Source of the DNA: Mnemiopsis leidyi
Lineage: Eukaryota > Ctenophora > Tentaculata > Lobata > Bolinopsidae
Direction of reading: 5' to 3'
NCBI GenBank assembly: GCA_000226015.1
Contig: JH153076.1
Coordinates: 32,304 to 96,303 of the forward strand
DNA length: 64,000 nt
Under the pieces are notes generated by a model. It had not been told where the DNA came from, did no database searches, and saw only the letters and a list, made by a program, of their open reading frames with translations. The stretch's first letter is position 1; each line of letters opens with the position of its first letter. The translations under genes and the position numbers were made by a program. Shown here one piece after another: positions 58,474 through 64,000 of this stretch.

Positions 58474-61400
58474 ATGGACAAATCCACCCCGCGGTGGGTG
58501 ATGGTACACGACAGAACCTCAAAACCTAGTTATAAACGAAAGCTGGAACCCTTGAAGCACTGCAGTGACTCAGTGTCACATCAGCAGCTGGTCCATGCCC
58601 TCAAAACTACAAACAGTTTACCTGGTATGTTCCTTGTGGGTTGGGTTTTAACTTTAAACATGGAGAGAGGAAATCATGATAGTTTCGCCAAGGAAGTGTT
58701 ACAATAGGAGTCAAGATAGATTTTTGAACCTGGTGATATCTGAATAACACGGGTAGAGTAATCCTTCACCTGCCACGCTATTTCAGAGCCAGACATCTCA
58801 CCATGCCATGGTTGAAAATAACATTATTTCAGAGCCAGACATCTCACCATGCCATGGTTTAAAATAACATTATTTCAGAGCCAGACATCTCACCATGCCA
58901 TGGTTTAAAATAACATTATTTCAGAGCCAGACATCTCACCATGCCATGGTTGAAAATAACATTATTTCAGAGCCAGACATCTCACCATGCCATGGTTTAA
59001 AATAACATTATTTCAGAGCCAGACATCTCACCATGCCATGGTTTAAAATAACATTATTTCAGAGCCAGACATTTCACCATGCCATGGTTGAAAANNNNNN
59101 NNNNNTTTCAGAGCCAGACATCTCACCATGCCATGGTTTAAAATAACATTATTTCAGAGCCATACATCTCACCATGCCATGGTTTAAAATAACATTATTT
59201 TTTGTTGAAAATCACGCTATTTCAGAGCCAGACATCTCAAAGTTTCAACAAGACACAAGAAACATACCTCTAGCAGTCCCCTTTAAAACAAGATCCAACA
59301 CAATCGGTCCTCCCTACCCTTACCCGGGAGCACCAATACGAGGCATGGGTAGAAACAACCATCATCTCTCGAAGGTAAGAACTGAAACAACCATCATCTC
59401 TCAAAGGTAAGAACTGAGATTTAAGTAGTTAGTAATACTAAGTAGTAAGTTATACTGGTTTGCAAATCGAGCTTAGGACATGAGCAGAGCCAAATTATCA
59501 GTCAAGACTGGCTAATAAATGCTTTATAAGATGCTTGGGCAGGGCGCTTTATAGCGAAATTTGCAGGAATTTCATTTGATCCTTGACATGTGCGCCATCA
59601 ACTTCGAAATTTATGTTACCATATCGCGGTTTTATTTGCACAAATATGTCAATTTCTGCTGATTGGAACAAATATCAAATTATCGGCAGTCATGCTAAAT
59701 TTCGTAAAAGTGCAAGATGTCGCACAATCTGTTTGATGTTTCCGTAGCAGTGCTCAAGCATTCAATTGATTTGATAGATTACGGTTGGATCTATTGAATA
59801 GATATATTGGTATGAAAGATTGTTCTATTATCATCAGATCTGAAGGTCATATCATGGATGACTGGGATGTGGCTATGTTATCAAGTACCTTGGTAACCAT
59901 GGTAATCTCTACTGTAAACGACATTTAAACTAGTTTCATGTTACTCACATATGATAATGCAACCCCGTATCGTATTTCTGGGGTGATTTTCTGACATAAA
60001 GTTTAGACGATGTGAAATATTGAGTATATCAATAATGTGTTTTGACTTATCAAACCTGACGGTTTGATCAAATGGTTCATTTTGTAGCACATGTTAACAC
60101 TTACTAAAATATCATAAGTGCAAAAATTGAGCATGGATGCACTGCGCCCTGCAGTACAGCCGTTTAATGTCCAACCCCTTCAAATTATCGTCCACGACGT
60201 AAGGGAAAACCAGATGCCAATACCTCCTGTTCTCTTCCGTACACAATGTTTTTCTCTTCAGTTGACAAACGACAGGATACAAAGCGCATTGGAGGAGCGA
60301 AAAAGAGCCGTATACACCAGACAGCACGAAACTTGGGCACTTCCGATTTACGGAAACTTTAGTGAGCGGGAAAAACTCATGTAAGTGACGAAGTCATGTT
60401 GTTGATAAAGATATGTGGTTAACAAAGTCACGTGGGACAATCTGGAGAGCGTCCCGCTGCTTGTTTCAATAAACTTGGATAGTGAGTTGAGCTTACTATT
60501 CGAATTTATTAAGAAAGTATATTTTATCAGGCAAGGTTACAGAGAACATTTAAAAAGTCAGATGGAGGAGAAAAGTTGGAAAAAGCGACAAGAATTCAAT
60601 ACCTCTCTCAATAGGTTAGTTGCAGTGAAACCTCCCACCCCAGACGTTCCAAAAACTTTCAAAATGACAAAAATTTAGTTGTCCGAAACTCTACAGAATC
60701 TAATGAGTCATCGTATTTTAATACAGCATACAACATTTATATTTGACTACGGACTGCGATAGCCGATATCACAAATTTTGATTTCTCTTCAATAAATACA
60801 GCATCGATAAAAAACGTTCACTTGTTTCGGTTTTTGTTGCAGTTCAAGGAGATCTTGGGAAGAAACACAGAAAGCTATAGCAGCTGATAACCAAGCTGAG
60901 ATTGTGAAGAGACAAAACCGACGTCTTTTTAGGGATGAGAACAAAAAGGTAGTTTCTTCAAGAATCCCCGGTTTTTAAGTAAACCGCATAACTTAGTTAG
61001 GTTCAAATTCTTTGCCTTATTTAAATTCTTTTACTTGTTAACCAGAGAGTCACTTATCTATTCAGGACAACAAGAGGCAAAAATTGGAGATAGTCAAAAA
61101 GTTAAATGTAGATAGTTAGTAGTTACACATCTAGTCTCGATTTGATTTGTATGCCTGCCTTCAAACTTCTGACTGAATGAAATGGCCAGCATCAATAATT
61201 GATAAACTGATTACATAATTTCTGAAAAATATTTGGCTGTTAAGGTCAGCATTGTTTGTTCTAGAACCCTCCTCGTATGTTTGAATTAGATTAACTCGCC
61301 AGTATTGGGATTTGGTTGTCATGACAACGTTCGAGTGTACACATAACAGGAACTGTAATCCAATTTGGTTCATAGTTTTGGTTGCTGTGGTGATCCTTGT

Positions 61401-61773
61401 GTCACACTTCTCATATAGCTAATGTGCATTAAATGTTCACGTCGGAAAATGGATTCTGGAGTGGAAATTGTTTTGAAATTTTAATGTGCAACTTGTGTCA
61501 CACCGCATTATTTCATCAATGTCTGATATTTGATAAGGTCTGTTAGATCAAGAAGCAATGCTTTACCTACCAAGTTCTTTTGGAATATGAGTTATGACAC
61601 GTGATTCAAATAAATGAAAATGAATTAAGAACCTATTTCTGACAATCTGACGCACGTTTCAGATGATGGAAGAACAGCTGGCACTGAAGAAGTACTCCCA
61701 ACTTAACGAGAAAGAACAGGAAAGAAGACTGATTAAGTTAGATCCAATTAATTGGAGTAGAACCCTCCGTTAG
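58474..61773 (+). CDS. Unidentified 239-residue charged, helix-rich protein, six coding exons
   Basis: Exons: 58474-58624, 59226-59374, 60262-60380, 60531-60614, 60843-60948, 61663-61773. Every junction is GT-AG and phases close exactly to 239 residues and TAG. The N-terminal 100 residues are Pro-rich and little structured (PPYPYPGAPIRGMG at 79-92). Residues 101-232 are Lys/Glu/Arg/Gln-rich and helical (LEERKRAVYTRQHE, RRSWEETQKAIAADNQ, MMEEQLALKKYSQLNEKEQE), consistent with a coiled coil. The end is DPINWSRTLR. There is no signal or membrane segment. An in-frame TAA seven codons before the ATG supports the start. It follows the 212-residue gene on the same strand with 1.5 kb between. Exon 2 is bounded by tandem repeats on both sides. 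Family not recognised. Confidence 0.77.
58776..59225 (+). repeat. 46-bp minisatellite made from the exon 2 splice acceptor of the 239-residue gene
   Basis: Nine visible copies of a unit containing TATTTCAGAGCCAGACATCT run at a 46-bp period from 58781 (58827, 58873, 58919, 58965, 59011, 59057; gap; 59106, 59152) and end at the true acceptor, whose AG is at 59224-59225. Each copy includes the 3' splice site plus the first 14 nt of exon 2. The eleven Ns at 59095-59105 lie inside the array, so its copy number is uncertain. Confidence 0.93.
59353..59416 (+). repeat. 32-bp tandem duplication carrying the exon 2 donor
   Basis: Units 59353-59384 and 59385-59416 differ by one base, and each contains CTC(G/A)AAGGTAAGAACTG. 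The second copy recreates an intact GTAAGA donor at 59407, 32 nt after the one used in the gene model. Use of the second donor would shift the frame. Confidence 0.93.
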
Positions 61774-63578
61774 TGGTGGAATTAATTAAAATCTGACAAT
61801 CTTTGCCATATTTGGGACTTAAATAAGGAATTCTCTGGGTTTTTCTAAACGAGAGTCGAGAATATTAAAGTAATGTTAATATCAAATGATGGGAAATCTG
61901 ACCCATTCAGTTATTAACATTTTTATTTACTCTAACTTAAAATTTCAACTAATATTAAACTCAAATGTTTCTGCTCAATATCTTTACTCTTGACTTACAT
62001 TTTCATTTATTAATCGATAATAGCATATTTTGCGATAGCACAATGTAAGAATTATTGTGTAGTGTCTCTGCATTCAGATGATGACATACTATGCTGAAAT
62101 ATATTTACAGAATCTTAATCTTGCTTTGTATCATTTGTTACCTTACGTCTAATCATTCGAATTCTCACTTCTGCTAGCACTGATCTTTACTTCTAGTATT
62201 ATCGTCAGTTTGGCCGATTTGATACTTGATGCGACGGTCTCAAATTGAGACTCTCAATATCATGATATTTCGACATACAATGTAAGGCGCATAATGTTTT
62301 TAATATAACAAAACTCTGTGACACACTCAGCTTAACCGCAATTTTGACGCGCGCAGCACGCGCTCATGAGATCGAGAACAAGCTCGGAGAGGTCGCTAAT
62401 CCGGCATTTGACGATATTATATTCGTCTACCATTCTAACGAAACGTGAGTCGGGTATCACCGCGACAAATCCGGCATCTGTGATCTGCAATCGCCGTCTG
62501 CCGTGTATCTTTTTCAGGCTGTTTTTTGGCGACCAGTCTCTTCGGTATCACAATTATTCACATTAATACTGAATACGCAATCGCTTTTGTGTCTCATAAC
62601 ATTGGGTGGAAAATAAGTTAAAAGATCGTTAAAACTTAATAAGTATTTAAGAGAAGCCTCAGATTATATCCCGTACCCAATAATTTTAGAGTTAAGATCA
62701 AGAGTCAAAACTATTTAAATTTAAGCTAACCTCCAACGGACATGTAGTGCATCAGTACTGGGATCATTACATAAAAATATGCGACTACAGAGTACAGGAT
62801 AACTCGATAGGCGGTTAGTTTCTATTACACTTACACTATCGCAGCACCCTGATGAATACGCTATCAGAACAGTAGTTTAAAAAATCTTTTAGATTCTAGA
62901 GTTAAGATATATTTGAGGGACAGTGGACACATTGTTATCACACAATGCCCGACGAAGAGCTTAATCATTGAAGCGAAACTATAGTAAAAGGTTTCCTTTG
63001 GTCTTAAAAAGGACACATTCTGATGTTGTGAACGAGAATTTCTTGAAGCAGAAGCGTAAGTAGAGGACCACCTAAACCAGTTCGAATTTGTCCCACATCA
63101 CGTTCGTCCATGTATGTTAACCGTTGATATAGTACTACTATCGACTACTTTGAGGACTACCAAACAGTTAAGGATATTCTATGGTGGCCTTATCCATGCT
63201 CGTGTCGTGTATTTGGTGAGGTGAATTGTACACCTACAGGAGAGATTACGTGGGTGTGTGTAACATCTACAACATGAGGGGTAAAAACACGCGTGCGCGT
63301 GACAAAAAATTGGCGCTGAAATGCTGAATGCCTCCTGGCTTTTCACATGTTTTAACAGACTTGTGCTGACGGTTTATACTTTTTGCTAGTAAGGAGAGCG
63401 AACAAGACACTTCAATTCAAGTTAGTAAAATAAAATCATAAAATAAATAAAAATATAATTCAAAATACAATTTAGATTCAGTTTAACACACAGAAGCTGC
63501 CAGATTTTCAATAAATATCATACAATGGTGAGTTGTGACGTAGTCTAGTAAGTAACAGTGTCAATTATAATATGCTCT
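61774..63578. other. Convergent intergenic spacer between the 239-residue gene and the Gly-rich gene
   Basis: AT-rich, with no exon recognised. It presumably holds the 3' UTRs of both converging genes. A GC-alternating palindromic patch GCGCGCAGCACGCGC lies near 62349-62363. No clear AATAAA for the minus-strand gene was seen within the first few hundred bases. Confidence 0.45.
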
Positions 63579-63736
63579 TCAATAGGGTTGATATCTGTTC
63601 TGTCCACCGTAACCGCCGCCGTAACCGCCGCCATATCCACCACCTCCATATCCGCCGCCATATCCACCACCGCCGTAGGCGTTGTATCCGCCGCCACCAT
63701 AACCTCCTCGGCCACCATAGCCTCCTCGACCACGAC
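63579..63736 (-). CDS. Last coding exon of an RGG/GYG-rich protein, probably RNA-binding (partial)
   Basis: After a minus-strand acceptor (TTTCGCAG at about 63737-63744), the frame reads 51 residues: RGRGGYGGRGGYGG, then repeated GYGGG units, ending QNRYQPY and TGA. RGG and GYG boxes of this kind form the low-complexity tails of hnRNP A/B-like and other glycine-rich RNA-binding proteins, where they mediate RNA binding and condensation and are targets of arginine methylation. The exon starts in phase with two bases of a split codon, so earlier exons, including any RRM domain, lie to the right outside the window. The exact family is unresolved. Confidence 0.75.
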
Positions 63737-64000
63737 CTGCGAAATGTAAGGTTGAGAAAAAGAGAACAATCAGTAGTGGTGTAAAGAAACACAGGGTTAT
63801 AAAGAATGTGTGGAGAGAACGAACATGGTCAGGGGTAATAAAGAATGGAAGAATGTGTGGAGAGAACGAACATGGTCACGATGGAAAACATGACATGTCA
63901 GAGATCGCCAGACATAAATGTCGGACATGGATGAAACATCTCGTTTATCTTAGACGAGCTGCTATACGTCAACGTCCAGTACGGCAAGCATTATTAATAA
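63737..64000 (-). other. Intron of the Gly-rich gene with a 46-bp-spaced direct repeat
   Basis: GAATGTGTGGAGAGAACGAA and the following CATGGTCA occur at about 63804 and again at about 63850. No further exon was recognised before the window edge. Confidence 0.55.

Noticed and set aside
59880-59910. GGTAACCATGGTAAT as a possible RFX X-box
   Set aside because: The half-sites are in the same orientation rather than inverted, and it is inside an intron.
60118-60261. Upstream extension of exon 3 of the 239-residue gene (open frame back to 60118)
   Set aside because: The strong acceptor TTTTTCTCTTCAG at 60249-60261 has the phase needed to join exon 2; earlier AG sites do not.
63545-63792. Other frames across the Gly-rich exon on both strands
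   Set aside because: The RGG/GYG frame with an acceptor and stop explains the sequence; the others are shifted readings of the same repeats.

Overview
The window is AT-rich, intron-rich animal DNA, from an invertebrate metazoan whose lineage I cannot name from the sequence alone. The evidence is a nine-exon JMJD6 gene with GT-AG introns in correct phase, other small multi-exon genes, minisatellites, and no bacterial-style operons. No retrovirus-like, LTR or LINE coding sequence was recognised. Two assembly gaps (N runs at 38009-38018 and 59095-59105) both lie inside tandem repeats.

Left third (486-19544, + strand): a complete JMJD6-type 2-oxoglutarate/Fe(II) oxygenase of 430 residues in nine coding exons. 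Its introns hold other things. Intron 4 carries a 1.1-kb DNA transposon with an 8-bp target duplication. Intron 5 holds two tandem, antisense, mutually paralogous 98-residue membrane-protein genes. Intron 6 (9.2 kb) has a weak antisense membrane-protein exon candidate. Intron 8 opens with a 12-bp minisatellite that can base-pair with the exon 8 donor.

Middle (19545-52142): mostly non-coding. The one firm gene is an intronless 521-codon reading frame on the minus strand (28183-29748). It encodes a membrane-anchored protein with two nucleoside 2-deoxyribosyltransferase-like domains, the second lacking the presumed catalytic glutamate. A probable two-exon 3' end of an unassigned + strand gene lies at 42259-42785 and carries a 10-bp duplication that breaks its frame. 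The rest holds minisatellites, a long (AG)n tract, a 90-nt foldback at 22121-22210, palindromes and some promoter-like CCAAT/E-box/TATA clusters.

Right end (52143-64000): two small + strand genes of six coding exons each, with every splice phase consistent (212 and 239 residues). Neither matches a family I can name. In the second, the acceptor of exon 2 has been copied about nine times as a 46-bp minisatellite and its donor lies in a 32-bp tandem duplication. At the edge is the last coding exon of a minus-strand RGG/GYG-rich protein, probably an RNA-binding protein, whose other exons lie outside the window.

The genes do not form an obvious pathway. The links seen are physical: nesting inside JMJD6 introns, a tandem pair at the right, and repeats sitting on splice sites.
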